The notes below the pieces were generated by a model that had not been told where the DNA came from, did not search any database, and worked only from the letters and a program-made list of their open reading frames with translations. Made by a program: the position numbers and the translations under genes. A stretch of 43,332 nucleotides of DNA, from NCBI RefSeq assembly GCF_003584015.1, contig NZ_QXFM01000140.1, positions 127,623 to 170,954 of the forward strand. The letters are read 5' to 3'. Source of the stretch: Aurantiacibacter xanthus. GTDB taxonomy: Bacteria; Pseudomonadota; Alphaproteobacteria; Sphingomonadales; Sphingomonadaceae. Shown here piece after piece: positions 15,313-24,830 of this stretch; position 1 is the first letter of the stretch, and each line of letters opens with the position of its first letter.

Positions 15313-16701
15313 TTAGTCTGCCCCGTTTCCAGTGCCATCGCGCTCGGTCATGCCGAGCAGCTTAAGCTTTCGATGCAGCGCCGAGCGCTCCATACCGATG
15401 AAACTCGCAGTGCGGGAAATATTTCCCGAGAAACGACGGATTTGAATCCGCAGATATTCGCGCTCGAAGCTCTCACGCGCCTCACGCAGGGGAACCCCCA
15501 TCAGGGCCGCAATGCCTGCCCCGCCCTCGCTGGACGAGCCGGTGATTTCGGGTGGCAGCATGTCGGCGCTGATTGTCGAGAACTTTTCACGCGGCGCGAG
15601 AATCACCGTGCGTTCGATCACGTTGCGCAACTGGCGCACGTTGCCGGGCCAGTCGTAGGCCTGCAGCGCGGCATTGGCCTCGTCCTCGATCGCGCCCGGT
15701 TCGAGGCCCTGCTCGCGGGCGTAGCGGGTGAAGAAATGGTCCGCGAGCGCGGGGATATCCTCGCGCCGGTCGGCGAGCGCCGGGATCGTGATCGGCACCA
15801 CGTTAAGCCGATAGAACAGGTCTTCCCGGAAGCGCTTCTCGGCGATCTCGGCTTCGAGGTCGCGCGCGGTGGACGAGACCACTCGCACGTCGACACCGAT
15901 CTGCCGGTTGCCACCCACGCGCACAAAACTCTGGTCGGTCAGCACGCGCAGGATACGGGCCTGCGTGCTTTCGGGCATGTCGGCGATCTCGTCGAGATGC
16001 AGTGTGCCGCCATGCGCCATTTCGAGCAGGCCGGGCCGCACGAGATTGCCATCGACCTCCTCACCGAACAGTTCCTGCTCGAACCGCTCGGGCGTGATGC
16101 GCGCGCAGTTCACAGAAACGAATGACTTGTCGGCCCGCGGGCTCCACGCGTGGAGCAGCCGCGCGGCGACTTCCTTGCCGGCCCCTGCCGGACCACTCAC
16201 CAGCACCCGGCTTCCGGTGCCCGCCACGCGCTTCAGCGTCGCGCGCAGCTGGTTGATGATCGACGAATTGCCGGTGAACTCTTCCACCGAGGCAAGATCC
16301 TCGCGCAGCCGGGCGTTTTCGCGGCGCAGGCGCTCGGTCTCGGTGGCGCGGGCGACAAGGTGGAGCAGCCGCTCGGCCTCGAACGGCTTTTCGATGAAGT
16401 CCATCGCCCCGCGGCTCACCGCGGCAACGGCGGTGTCGATATTGCCGTGCCCGGAGAACACGATCACCGGCAGATCGGGCTCGCGCGCCTTGATCGCCTC
16501 CAGCACCTCAAGCCCGTCCATCGGGCTGCCGTGCAGCCACACGTCGAGCAACACAAGGCTGGGGCGGCGCTCGTCGATCATGGCCAGCGCGCTGACGCTG
16601 TCGCCGGCGGTGCGGCTGTCGTAGCCTTCGTCGCTGAGGACGCCTGCCACGAGGTCACGGATGTCACGTTCGTCGTCGACCACGAGGATATCGAGGGCCA
16701 T
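15313..16701 (-). CDS. ntrX: Nitrogen regulation response regulator NtrX
   Basis: 462-residue NtrC-family response regulator paired with NtrY. The receiver domain (1-120) has phospho-acceptor D53 (VLLDVWLHG). The AAA+ domain (about 140-370) keeps Walker A as SGPAGAGKEVAA and Walker B as GGTLHLDEIADMP. The sigma54-contacting GAFTGA loop is absent; the aligned stretch reads FGEEVDGNLVRPG. A Fis-type helix-turn-helix closes the protein (FSGNISRTASFIGMERSALHRKL). Loss of GAFTGA is known for alphaproteobacterial NtrX and suggests it works as a repressor or on sigma70 promoters. It begins 21 bases after ntrY. Confidence 0.94.
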   Translation of the reverse strand: MALDILVVDDERDIRDLVAGVLSDEGYDSRTAGDSVSALAMIDERRPSLVLLDVWLHGSPMDGLEVLEAIKAREPDLPVIVFSGHGNIDTAVAAVSRGAMDFIEKPFEAERLLHLVARATETERLRRENARLREDLASVEEFTGNSSIINQLRATLKRVAGTGSRVLVSGPAGAGKEVAARLLHAWSPRADKSFVSVNCARITPERFEQELFGEEVDGNLVRPGLLEMAHGGTLHLDEIADMPESTQARILRVLTDQSFVRVGGNRQIGVDVRVVSSTARDLEAEIAEKRFREDLFYRLNVVPITIPALADRREDIPALADHFFTRYAREQGLEPGAIEDEANAALQAYDWPGNVRQLRNVIERTVILAPREKFSTISADMLPPEITGSSSEGGAGIAALMGVPLREARESFEREYLRIQIRRFSGNISRTASFIGMERSALHRKLKLLGMTERDGTGNGAD

Positions 16702-16722
16702 GTCAGAGTACTCCGCTAAAGG

Positions 16723-18960
16723 TCATTCCGCCGCCTCGTTGTCGCGGCTGCGGTCGGGGGCGGCCGGGTCGACCGCGAAACGCAAGGTTGCCCTGGCTCC
16801 GCCTTCGGGCAGATTGGCAAAGCTGAGATCGCCGCCGTGTTCCTCGACGATCTTCTTCACGATTGCGAGGCCAAGGCCGGTGCCCTTCTCGCGCGTCGTC
16901 ACATAGGGCTCGATGATGTTTTCGCGCCCTTTGGGCAGACCGATGCCGTTGTCGCTGACGTCGATCTGCAAGGTTTGTCCATGCAGGCTCGCCTCGACGT
17001 TCACCCGCCCGCGCCAGTCGAGCGGCGCATCGCGGCGGCGCGCATCGATTGCTTCGGACGCGTTCTTCAGCACATTGGTCATGGCCTGCCCGAACTGGTG
17101 CCGGTCGCAGGCAATGTGCGGGATATCGCCGCTGGCCGTGAAGCCGTAGCTGATTTCGGGATGCCCGACTTCCTGCAGGAACAGAGCCTGCCGCGCGAGG
17201 TCGAGCGGGTCTTCCGGGCGGAACACCGGCTTGGGAAGCCGCGCAAAGCTGGAGAACTCGTCGACCATCTTGCGCAGATCGCCCACCTGCCGGATGATCG
17301 TGCCAGTCAGCTCGTCGAACAGCGCCACATCCTCGATGATCTGACGGCCATAACGGCGCTTGAGGCGTTCGGTGGCAAGCTGGATCGGAGTCAGCGGGTT
17401 CTTGATCTCGTGCGCGATACGCCGCGCCACATCCGACCATGCCGCCTGTCGCTGATCGAGCAGCTGGCGGGTGATGTCCTCGAAAGTAATCACGCGCCCG
17501 CCTGCCGAGCGGGTCATCTTGACCGCCAGCGTCAGCAACTCGTCGCCGCGGCTGATCTGGAGGATGCCGCTGTCCTTGCCGCTTTCCGCCAGCTCGGCGA
17601 ACTGGGGGGCAACATCGCCCAGTGCGGCCCCGATGGGCGGCTCCCCTTCCCCGCTCACCAGCAGCTCCTGTGCCGACTGGTTCATCAGCATCACCTTGCC
17701 CTCAGGATCGACCGAGACGATCCCGGCGGTGATCGATTGCAGCACGGCTTCGATAAAAGTGCGCCGCTCGTCGAGCTGGTGGTTGGCCCCGATCAGGGCA
17801 TCGGTCTGGCGCTCGATCTGCTGGCTCATGCGGTTAAACGCGCGGTTGAGCAGGCCGATTTCATCCGGCCCGGTGCGCCCATCGACGCGGATCGCATAGT
17901 TGCCAGCGCCGATCTCGCGCGCGGCGGTGGCCAGCTTGGCGAGCGGCTTCACCTGCCGGTCGGCAAAGCGCAAAGCGGCCCACACGGCAATGCCCACCAG
18001 GATGAGCGACATCGCGAACAGGGCAAGATTGTAGCGCAACTGCAACGACCGCATCCGCGAGATCAGCGCGTCATAGTCGCTGACGACGTTCTCGGCCCGG
18101 GTGTAAAGCGCCATCACATCGGGGTCGGAATTGCGTGCGGCATAAAGATAGACGCCAAGGTCGGCATCGAGCGTGCTCACCGCCTCCACCCGCTCGGGCG
18201 TGGCATTGATGACGACCGGCTCGCCGCTTTGCAGCCGCTTGATGGTTTCCGGGGTGACGCGAATACGGTCTGGATCGTCCTGCGGGTCGACGATGGCCGC
18301 CGTGCGCAGGGTGCCATCGGGCGCGAGTTGCAGGATCGCACTCTCGTTCAGCTCGCGATAGTAGACCTGAAGCCCGAAGAACTCCTCGAACTCGGGGCTG
18401 GTGACGGAGTTCTCCTCAAGGAAATACCTGAGGTCGACCGCCATCGCCGTGGTGTTGTTGCCGACATCGAGCTGGTTCTCGTTGTAGAACCCCTGCGCGA
18501 CCTTGTTGGCGTTCTCCATGATCCCGCGAGAATCGCTGGAAAACCAGAACTCGACGCCCGACTGGAACAGCAGGCTCGCGAAGACCGCCACGATCAGGGT
18601 CGGGATCGCGGCCACCAGCGAGAAGAAGAACACCATGTTCACGTGCAACCGCGCGGTGGTGCCGCCGGCGCGGCGGATCGCGATGCGGCGCCCCCACAGC
18701 ACGATCAGCGTCAGCGCGGGGATGAGCGTACCCACCAGCAGCATGGCGGCCTCGACCGAAGGCACCAGCTCGTCAGGGTCGGAGCGGCCCGTGAGGTAGA
18801 ACCATGCCGCGCCCAGCATCGCCACCAATGAGATGGCGGCCAGCACTTCGAGCCACAGAAACAGATTCATCCGCCGTGCGGCCAATTGCGTGCGCCGCCA
18901 CCAGCGGGGCGAATGCCGACCGACGACTGTCTCTTGGGCGGAGGGGCTGGCAGAGTTCAC
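16723..18960 (-). CDS. ntrY: Sensor histidine kinase NtrY
   Basis: 745-residue membrane sensor kinase of the NtrYX system, which senses nitrogen or redox state in alphaproteobacteria. Three or four membrane segments lie in the first 130 residues and another near residue 320, framing a periplasmic domain. HAMP (about 340-395), PAS (LQSITAGIVSVDPEGKVMLMNQSA), HisKA with the phospho-accepting histidine in [20 protein letters not shown], and HATPase_c (NVLKNASEAID, DNGIGLPKG, GTGLGLAIVKKI) follow. The GTG at 18960 is preferred because it gives the short polar head (NSASPSAQETVVGRHSPRWW) before the first membrane segment; upstream codons run into the ntrC spacer. The ntrC stop is 58 bases upstream, so the four ntr genes are likely in one transcription unit. 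Confidence 0.92.
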   Translation of the reverse strand: MNSASPSAQETVVGRHSPRWWRRTQLAARRMNLFLWLEVLAAISLVAMLGAAWFYLTGRSDPDELVPSVEAAMLLVGTLIPALTLIVLWGRRIAIRRAGGTTARLHVNMVFFFSLVAAIPTLIVAVFASLLFQSGVEFWFSSDSRGIMENANKVAQGFYNENQLDVGNNTTAMAVDLRYFLEENSVTSPEFEEFFGLQVYYRELNESAILQLAPDGTLRTAAIVDPQDDPDRIRVTPETIKRLQSGEPVVINATPERVEAVSTLDADLGVYLYAARNSDPDVMALYTRAENVVSDYDALISRMRSLQLRYNLALFAMSLILVGIAVWAALRFADRQVKPLAKLATAAREIGAGNYAIRVDGRTGPDEIGLLNRAFNRMSQQIERQTDALIGANHQLDERRTFIEAVLQSITAGIVSVDPEGKVMLMNQSAQELLVSGEGEPPIGAALGDVAPQFAELAESGKDSGILQISRGDELLTLAVKMTRSAGGRVITFEDITRQLLDQRQAAWSDVARRIAHEIKNPLTPIQLATERLKRRYGRQIIEDVALFDELTGTIIRQVGDLRKMVDEFSSFARLPKPVFRPEDPLDLARQALFLQEVGHPEISYGFTASGDIPHIACDRHQFGQAMTNVLKNASEAIDARRRDAPLDWRGRVNVEASLHGQTLQIDVSDNGIGLPKGRENIIEPYVTTREKGTGLGLAIVKKIVEEHGGDLSFANLPEGGARATLRFAVDPAAPDRSRDNEAAE

Positions 18961-19018
18961 GTGGCAATCATACAACACTGCTGTTGCCGATGAGCAAGCG
19001 TTATTTTGTGCAGCGCAG

Positions 19019-20428
19019 CTAGCCTTGCGTATAGTGCTCGGGGTCGATGTCCAGCTCACCCAGCCGCTTGCGCAAGGTGTTGCGGTTGATTCCAAGCAGT
19101 TGCGCGGCCTTGAGTTGGTTGCCTCCGGTGCGGCGCAGCGCGTGGCGCATCAGCGGCCTCTCGAACTGCGCAAGCGCCTCGTGATAGAGCACCCCCTCGC
19201 CGAACTGCTGCTGCGTCAGCCAGCGTTCGACCGTGGCGGCGAAATCGGCGGGCTGCTCGGCACTGCCCATGTCGCCATCATCGACCAGCAGTTCCTTGAT
19301 GGTGGCGGCATCGATCTCGTCCTGCCGGGCGAGCAGCGCGGCGCGATAGACGAAGTTCTGCAACTCGCGCACGTTACCGCGCCAGGGCTGGCGAGCCAGC
19401 AGCGCAGCCGCTTCGCGCGACAGGCCGCGCCGAGGCAGGCCATCGTCAGCCGCGCGGGCGAGGAAGTGCCGCGCCAAGGGCTCGATATCGTCCTGACGGT
19501 CGCGCAGCGGCGGCAGGCGGATCGGCACCACGTTGAGGCGATAGAACAGGTCTTCGCGGAACATGCCCGAGGCGATCATCGGAGCAAGGTCGCGATTGGT
19601 GGCAGCGACGATGCGCACGTCGACCGCGATTTCCTCGCTCCCGCCCACGCGCCGGATGCGCCCCGATTGCAGCGCACGCAGCAAGCGGGTCTGCGCCTCG
19701 GCGGGCATGTCGCCGATCTCGTCGAGAAACAGCGTACCGCCGTGGGCCTGCTCGAACTTGCCGACGCTGCGCGCGGTCGCGCCAGTGAAGGCGCCCTTCT
19801 CGTGGCCGAACAGCTCGCTTTCGATCAACTCGCGCGGGATAGCCGCTGCGTTGAGCGCGACGAACGGCCCGCTCTTGCGTTTGCCAAGCTGGTGGATAGC
19901 CTCGGCCACAAGTTCCTTGCCGGTGCCGCTTTCGCCGAGCACCAGCACCGACAGATCGTTCCCCAGCAAACGCGAGATCAGGCGATAGACCTCCTGCATC
20001 GCGGTGCTGCGGCCAATCAGCGGCAGGCCATCGCCCGGCTCTTCGCTCTGGGCATCGCTGCTTTTGCGGTTTGCCACCGCCTGGCATGCCGCTCTGACCA
20101 GCTCATCGAGGTCGAACGGCTTGGGGAAGTACTCAAAGGCCCCGCCGCTGGTCGCGCGCACGGCGGTGTCGAGGGTGTTCTGGGCCGAGAGAATGATCAC
20201 CGGCATATCGGGATAGGCCTCGCGCACCGCGCCGAGCGTGGCGATGCCGTCGCCGTCGGTCAGCATCACGTCGGTGAGCATCACGCCATAGCCATCGCCA
20301 GCGAGCAGCCGGTCGCGCTCGGCGATGGAGTCGCACGAATCGACGGCGAAGCCCTCGTCCTCCAGCGCGCTGCGGATGACGGTGGCGATGGCGTTGTCGT
20401 CTTCGACCAACAGGGCCTTGCGGTTCAT
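19019..20428 (-). CDS. ntrC: Nitrogen regulation protein NR(I), NtrC
   Basis: 469-residue sigma54-dependent activator that turns on nitrogen-assimilation genes when phosphorylated by NtrB. The receiver domain has the acceptor aspartate D53 (VMLTDVMLTDGDG). The AAA+ domain has Walker A LGESGTGKELVAEAI, an intact GAFTGA loop (GHEKGAFTGATARS) and Walker B GGTLFLDEIGDMP. A Fis helix-turn-helix is at the C-terminus (GGNQLKAAQLLGINRNTLRKRL). The ATG at 20428 overlaps the ntrB stop (ATGA at 20425-20428), indicating coupled translation. Confidence 0.95.
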   Translation of the reverse strand: MNRKALLVEDDNAIATVIRSALEDEGFAVDSCDSIAERDRLLAGDGYGVMLTDVMLTDGDGIATLGAVREAYPDMPVIILSAQNTLDTAVRATSGGAFEYFPKPFDLDELVRAACQAVANRKSSDAQSEEPGDGLPLIGRSTAMQEVYRLISRLLGNDLSVLVLGESGTGKELVAEAIHQLGKRKSGPFVALNAAAIPRELIESELFGHEKGAFTGATARSVGKFEQAHGGTLFLDEIGDMPAEAQTRLLRALQSGRIRRVGGSEEIAVDVRIVAATNRDLAPMIASGMFREDLFYRLNVVPIRLPPLRDRQDDIEPLARHFLARAADDGLPRRGLSREAAALLARQPWRGNVRELQNFVYRAALLARQDEIDAATIKELLVDDGDMGSAEQPADFAATVERWLTQQQFGEGVLYHEALAQFERPLMRHALRRTGGNQLKAAQLLGINRNTLRKRLGELDIDPEHYTQG

Positions 20429-21516
20429 GCAGTCTTCTCCGGTTTGGCCATGGGGAGGTGGATACGGAAGTGCGTCCATCCTCCCGCTTCATCGCGTTCG
20501 TGGGTGATGCGGCCATCCATGTCGCGCACCAGCTTCTGCACCAGCGCGAGGCCAAGGCCCTGCCCATTGGGCTTGCTGGAGACGAACGGCTCGAAAATAT
20601 GGTCGCGCAGGCTGGCGTCGACGCCCGGCCCGTTATCGCTGACGGTGATCTCGATCGGCAGTTTCACCGAACGCCCCAGCCGCATGACATTCATCACCAG
20701 CCCGCTGACAAAGCGGGTGCGAATAACGATTTGTGGCTCGGTGGCAGAGGCGCAGGCATCGCGGGCATTGGCCATGAGGTTGACCAGCACCTGCACCAGC
20801 GCCCCCTCGTTGGCCATCACCGGCGGCAGCGAGGGGTCGAACTCCTCGCGCCAGGTGACGGAAAGGTCGGTCGCGATCTGCACCGTCTCGTAGGCGCGGT
20901 GGATCGCGGTGTGGAGATTCACCGGCCCGATGGGTTCTGCCCGCTCGCGGCCCAGCCGCTGCATCCGGTCGATCAATGCGGCGATGCGGTCGACCTCGTC
21001 GGCGATCAGGCGGGTCCAGGCCAGTTCGCCCTCCTTCGCCTTGCGCCCGAGCAATTGCGCCGCCCCGCGAATGGCGGCGAGCGGATTCTTGATCTCGTGC
21101 GCGAGCACGGCAGGGCCGCGCAAATTCGCGCGGCGTTCCTCGTCGTCGAGCAGCTCGCCCTGCCCCTTTTCGGACAGGGTGACCACGCGCCAGCCGGGAT
21201 GGACCGGCATCGGCGATACCGTGAGATTTGTGCGTAAGCGATTTTCGCCGAGCTTCAGCTCAAGCCCGCGCACGATCAGCTGAGTCTCGCCCTTGCGCAG
21301 CTTGTCGACGAGATGCTGCTGCTCGACGTTCACGATCTCGAGCAGGCTCCGGCCCATCAGCCTCCGGGCGCTGATCCCGATCATGCTCTCGGCGGCGGGG
21401 TTCGCCTCGGCAATGGTGAGATCGGGGCCGACCAGCAGCATCGCGAAGCTGACCCCCGCGATCTGGTCGCGCGCGTCGGGGCGCGTGCCGGACTGGGGAG
21501 CGAAGCTCTCGCTCAC
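20425..21516 (-). CDS. ntrB: Nitrogen sensor histidine kinase NtrB
   Basis: 363-residue cytoplasmic histidine kinase partner of NtrC. It has an N-terminal PAS domain (about 20-130; [27 protein letters not shown]), then HisKA with the acceptor histidine in [21 protein letters not shown], then HATPase_c ([41 protein letters not shown]). No membrane segments are seen, as expected. The GTG at 21516 overlaps the dusB stop (GTGA), the classic dusB(nifR3)-ntrB-ntrC operon of alphaproteobacteria. An in-frame extension further upstream would lie wholly inside dusB and is rejected. Confidence 0.94.
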   Translation of the reverse strand: MSESFAPQSGTRPDARDQIAGVSFAMLLVGPDLTIAEANPAAESMIGISARRLMGRSLLEIVNVEQQHLVDKLRKGETQLIVRGLELKLGENRLRTNLTVSPMPVHPGWRVVTLSEKGQGELLDDEERRANLRGPAVLAHEIKNPLAAIRGAAQLLGRKAKEGELAWTRLIADEVDRIAALIDRMQRLGRERAEPIGPVNLHTAIHRAYETVQIATDLSVTWREEFDPSLPPVMANEGALVQVLVNLMANARDACASATEPQIVIRTRFVSGLVMNVMRLGRSVKLPIEITVSDNGPGVDASLRDHIFEPFVSSKPNGQGLGLALVQKLVRDMDGRITHERDEAGGWTHFRIHLPMAKPEKTA

Positions 21517-22529
21517 GCGGCCCTTCGGTGCACGAATGGGTCGTAGAAGTCGGCGAGATCGGCCAGCACCTGGCGCGGGTCGTCGACGAAGTTGACCCTG
21601 TTGCGGAACTCGGCCGAGCCGTGCATTCCCTTGGTGTACCAGCCCAGATGCTTGCGCGCGATCTTCACGCCGACATCCTCGCCATAGTGATCGAGCATCA
21701 TGATATAGTGCTCGACCACGAGGCGATATTGCTCGTCGAAACCGGGCGTCTCGCGCTTTTCGCCGGTCTGCCACCAGTGCATTACCTGACCGAGCAGCCA
21801 GGGCCTGCCATAGGCGCCGCGCCCGATCATGATGCCGTCCGCACCCGACTGGTCGAGCGCCTTGGCGGCATCGTTGATGGTGCAGATATCGCCGTTGGCG
21901 ATGACGGGGATGGTCACCGCGTCCTTCACCTTGCGGATAAAGGCCCAGTCTGCGCTGCCCTTGTACATCTGGTTGCGCGTGCGACCGTGCACGGTGATCA
22001 GCTGCACGCCCAGATCCTGCGCGATGCGCGCCAGCTCGGGCGCGTTGAGGCTGGCGTGGTCCCAGCCCATGCGCATCTTGACGGTGACGGGCACCTTCAC
22101 CGCCTTCACCGTGGCTTCCATCAGCTTGATGGCGAGCGGAACCTCGCGCATCAGCGCGCTACCGGCAAATTGGCCCACGACCTTGCGCACCGGGCAGCCG
22201 AAGTTGATGTCGATGATCGCCGCGCCGTTGCCCTCTTGCAGTTTGGCCGCTTCGGCCATGCTGGCGGGATCGCAGCCCACGAGCTGCATCGAGACCGGCT
22301 CTTCGGTCGCGTGCCAGGCCGCCTTCTGCACCGACTGGCGCGTTTCGCGGATGGCGGCCTCGCTGGCGATCATCTCGGTGACGTTGAGCCCCGAGCCATA
22401 GCGGCGCACGATGCGGCGGAACGGCAGGTCGGTCACGCCGGTCATCGGCGCGAGCACGACCGGACAGCCGACCTCGACCGGGCCGACCATGATCGGCTTC
22501 AAGGCCGGTGGAGGGGGCAATGTGCTCAT
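21513..22529 (-). CDS. dusB: tRNA-dihydrouridine synthase (DusB/NifR3)
   Basis: 338-residue flavoenzyme reducing specific uridines in the tRNA D-loop to dihydrouridine. The FMN-binding TIM barrel shows [52 protein letters not shown] (catalytic cysteine in NFGCP), [27 protein letters not shown] and PVIANGDI. The C-terminal helical domain includes the [11 protein letters not shown] stretch. It is the first gene of the ntr operon and starts 84 bases from the divergent ispDF gene, so its promoter should lie in 22530-22613. Confidence 0.94.
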   Translation of the reverse strand: MSTLPPPPALKPIMVGPVEVGCPVVLAPMTGVTDLPFRRIVRRYGSGLNVTEMIASEAAIRETRQSVQKAAWHATEEPVSMQLVGCDPASMAEAAKLQEGNGAAIIDINFGCPVRKVVGQFAGSALMREVPLAIKLMEATVKAVKVPVTVKMRMGWDHASLNAPELARIAQDLGVQLITVHGRTRNQMYKGSADWAFIRKVKDAVTIPVIANGDICTINDAAKALDQSGADGIMIGRGAYGRPWLLGQVMHWWQTGEKRETPGFDEQYRLVVEHYIMMLDHYGEDVGVKIARKHLGWYTKGMHGSAEFRNRVNFVDDPRQVLADLADFYDPFVHRRAA

Positions 22530-22613
22530 AGGAAAAAGGTGTGCCTAAAATATGGGCAGGCGCATAGTGGATTGCGAGGGACGCGGCAAGTCGCTAGCCC
22601 GCGCGGGTTTGTT

Positions 22614-23783
22614 ATGACCCAGTCTCACGCCCCTGCCCTGCCCGCCGGATGCGCTGCGGTGATCGTCGCCGCCGGCAAGGGCCTGCGCGCAGGTCAGCCG
22701 CTGCCCAAGCAGTTTGCGCTGTGGCGCGGCAAGCCTGTGTTGCGGCACGCGGTCGAGGCGCTGGGCGCTGCCGGAGTCTCGCCGATTGCCGTGGCGATTC
22801 CCGAGGGTGCGGACGCTCTGGTTTCCAAGATGTTGGGCGGGATTGCAGACATTGTGCTCGTCACCGGCGGTGCCACGCGGCAGGAGAGCGTCGCGCGCGG
22901 GCTGGAGGCTCTCGCCGCGCATGATCCGCACACGGTCCTGATCCACGATGCCGCCCGCCCCGACTGCCCACCTGACGTTATCGCGCGGCTTGTTGCGGCT
23001 CTGGCCGGGCATCCCGGCGCTATACCGGTGCTGCCGGTGGTCGATTCGATGGTGATCGCGCGCGAAGGCCTGATGGAGGCGGACGCAAAGCGCGAGCAAT
23101 TGCGCCGGGTGCAGACCCCGCAGGCATTCCGCTATGCCGATATCCTCGCCGCCCACCGCGCATGGCAAGGCGCGCCCGAGGCTGGCGACGATGCGCAGGT
23201 GCTGCGCGCCCATGGCGGTACGGTAGCGCTGGTCGATGGCGACGAACGGCTCGCCAAGCTCACCTTCAAGGAGGATTTCGTGGACCAGCAAGCAAGCGCC
23301 CTGCCCCCGGTCCGCACCGGGATGGGCTATGACGTTCACCGTCTCGCGGCGGGTGAGGAGCTGTGGCTGTGCGGGGTGCGGATCGCGCACGACAAGGGCC
23401 TTGCGGGCCATTCGGACGCCGACGTTGCCATCCACGCACTGGTCGATGCGATCCTCGGGGCCGTGGCGGCGGGCGATATCGGCCAGCACTTCCCGCCGTC
23501 CGACCCGCAGTGGAAGGGCGCTTCTTCCGACCGGTTCCTCGTCCATGCGACAAAGCTCGCGAACGAGCGCGGCTATGCCATCGGTAATGTCGATGTCACG
23601 ATCATCTGCGAAGCGCCCAAGATCGGTCCGCACCGCGAGGCCATGCGCGCGCGGCTGGCCGAGCTGCTGAATGTCGGCACCGAGTTCATTGCCGTGAAAG
23701 CGACCACCACCGAAAGACTGGGCTTTGCCGGTCGCGGCGAAGGCATTGCCGCGCAGGCAATTGCCACCCTGGTCCGGCTGTGA
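22614..23783 (+). CDS. ispDF: Bifunctional IspD/IspF isoprenoid enzyme
   Basis: 389-residue fusion performing two steps of the MEP isoprenoid pathway: 2-C-methyl-D-erythritol 4-phosphate cytidylyltransferase (IspD) and 2-C-methyl-D-erythritol 2,4-cyclodiphosphate synthase (IspF). The IspD part (about 10-225) has AVIVAAGKGLRAGQPLPKQF, VTGGATRQESV, IHDAARPDCPP and the LTFKEDF end. The IspF part (about 235-389) has GMGYDVHRLAAGEELWLCGV, GHSDADVAIHALVDAILGA, IGQHFPPSD and KATTTERLGFAGRGEGIAAQA. Fusion of the two is typical of alphaproteobacteria. The ATG at 22614 is the first one giving the IspD N-terminus. Confidence 0.96.
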   Translation: MTQSHAPALPAGCAAVIVAAGKGLRAGQPLPKQFALWRGKPVLRHAVEALGAAGVSPIAVAIPEGADALVSKMLGGIADIVLVTGGATRQESVARGLEALAAHDPHTVLIHDAARPDCPPDVIARLVAALAGHPGAIPVLPVVDSMVIAREGLMEADAKREQLRRVQTPQAFRYADILAAHRAWQGAPEAGDDAQVLRAHGGTVALVDGDERLAKLTFKEDFVDQQASALPPVRTGMGYDVHRLAAGEELWLCGVRIAHDKGLAGHSDADVAIHALVDAILGAVAAGDIGQHFPPSDPQWKGASSDRFLVHATKLANERGYAIGNVDVTIICEAPKIGPHREAMRARLAELLNVGTEFIAVKATTTERLGFAGRGEGIAAQAIATLVRL

Positions 23784-23796
23784 AAGGATCCTTGTC

Positions 23797-24327
23797 ATGA
23801 CTCTCGCAAAGACCTCTGCGCTGGCCGCTGCCGCCCTGGCGCTTGCTTCCCAGCCTGCCCTTGCTCAAGCGCCGCGCGATTGCATCAGCGAGGCAGAAGT
23901 CAGCGCGATGGTGATCTATGCGGTCCCGTCTGCCCTGCGCGGGGTGCAGAGCCGCTGCGGCGCAAACCTTGCTCCCAATGGCTTTCTTGCCACCAGTGGC
24001 GCGCGGCTGGCACAGCGCTATGCCGCGGCATCCGATGCCAACTGGCCACGCGCGCTGAGCGGGCTCAACCTCATGGTCGGCAGCGGCGAGCTTAAGCAGC
24101 AGGCCCCCATTCAACTCGATCAACTGCCTCCGGAATTCGTGCGCCCGCTGTTTGACGAGATGATCGCACAGAAGGTGGCGACACAAGTGGCTGTGGCCGA
24201 TTGCCGCCGCATCGAGCGTGCGGCGGAGGCTTTCTCTCCGCTCGAACCCGAGGAACTGGGGCGAATCTCCGCCGTTGTTCTTAGTCTGGTCGGGGTCGAC
24301 AAACCCAAGATATGCACGGTGAACTGA
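23797..24327 (+). CDS. Secreted protein of unknown function
   Basis: 176-residue protein with a Sec signal peptide (residues about 1-22, AKTSALAAAALALASQPALA-Q), so it is periplasmic. The mature part starts APRDCISEAEV and contains four cysteines (DCISE, SRCGAN, DCRRIERA, KICTVN), possibly two disulfides. It is mostly helical in appearance and has no motif I recognise. It begins 13 bases after ispDF, and its stop is 2 bases before the pncC start, so it sits in an operon with them. Confidence 0.7.
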   Translation: MTLAKTSALAAAALALASQPALAQAPRDCISEAEVSAMVIYAVPSALRGVQSRCGANLAPNGFLATSGARLAQRYAAASDANWPRALSGLNLMVGSGELKQQAPIQLDQLPPEFVRPLFDEMIAQKVATQVAVADCRRIERAAEAFSPLEPEELGRISAVVLSLVGVDKPKICTVN

Positions 24328-24329
24328 TC

Positions 24330-24830
24330 ATGCCCGATTCCGTCCTTCCCAAGCAAATCGCCGATCTGGCCGAGCGGGTTATCGCCGAGAACGCCGCTAT
24401 CGGTCGCAAGGTCGTGCTGGCGGAAAGCTGCACGGGCGGCCTCGTCGCGGCCGCGCTGACCGAGGTGCCGGGCTCCTCCGCCGTGCTGGAACGCGGCTAT
24501 GTCACCTATTCCAACACTGCGAAGATGGGCGATCTTGGCGTGTCCCAGGACATCATCGACGCCTTTGGCGCGGTGTCGGTGGCCTGCGTCTATGCCATGG
24601 CGCAGGGCGCGCTTGAACGCAGCGAGGCGGCGGACGTATCGGTCGCGATCAGCGGCATTGCCGGGCCGGATGGTGGCACCGCCACCAAGCCCGTCGGCAC
24701 CGTGGTCTTCGCCCGGATGGTGCGCGGCGAGGAGCAGCCCACCGCCGAAGAGCGGCTGTTCGACGAACACACCCGCGCCGGAGTGCGCTTTCAGGCGACG
24801 CTGTGCGCGCTGGAGCTGTTGCTGCCGTAA
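24330..24830 (+). CDS. pncC: CinA-family nicotinamide-nucleotide amidohydrolase
   Basis: 166-residue protein of the CinA C-terminal type (PncC), which deamidates nicotinamide mononucleotide in NAD recycling. Family motifs are VVLAESCTGGLVAAALTEVPGSS with the nucleophile serine in ESCTGG, RGYVTYSNTAKMGDLGVS, ISGIAGPDGGTATKPVGTV and the RAGVRFQATLCALELL end. It lacks the N-terminal molybdopterin-binding-like domain of full CinA. The ATG at 24330 follows the stop of the secreted protein by two bases. Its last 40 bases overlap the convergent Coq10/RatA-like gene. Confidence 0.92.
   Translation: MPDSVLPKQIADLAERVIAENAAIGRKVVLAESCTGGLVAAALTEVPGSSAVLERGYVTYSNTAKMGDLGVSQDIIDAFGAVSVACVYAMAQGALERSEAADVSVAISGIAGPDGGTATKPVGTVVFARMVRGEEQPTAEERLFDEHTRAGVRFQATLCALELLLP

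Noticed and set aside
16837..20893. Two very long plus-strand frames (664 and 686 codons) opposite ntrY, ntrC and ntrB
   Set aside because: Pure antisense shadows of well-supported kinase and regulator genes.
22545..23798. A 417-codon minus-strand frame opposite ispDF
   Set aside because: Antisense of ispDF; composition and lack of motifs show it is not coding.
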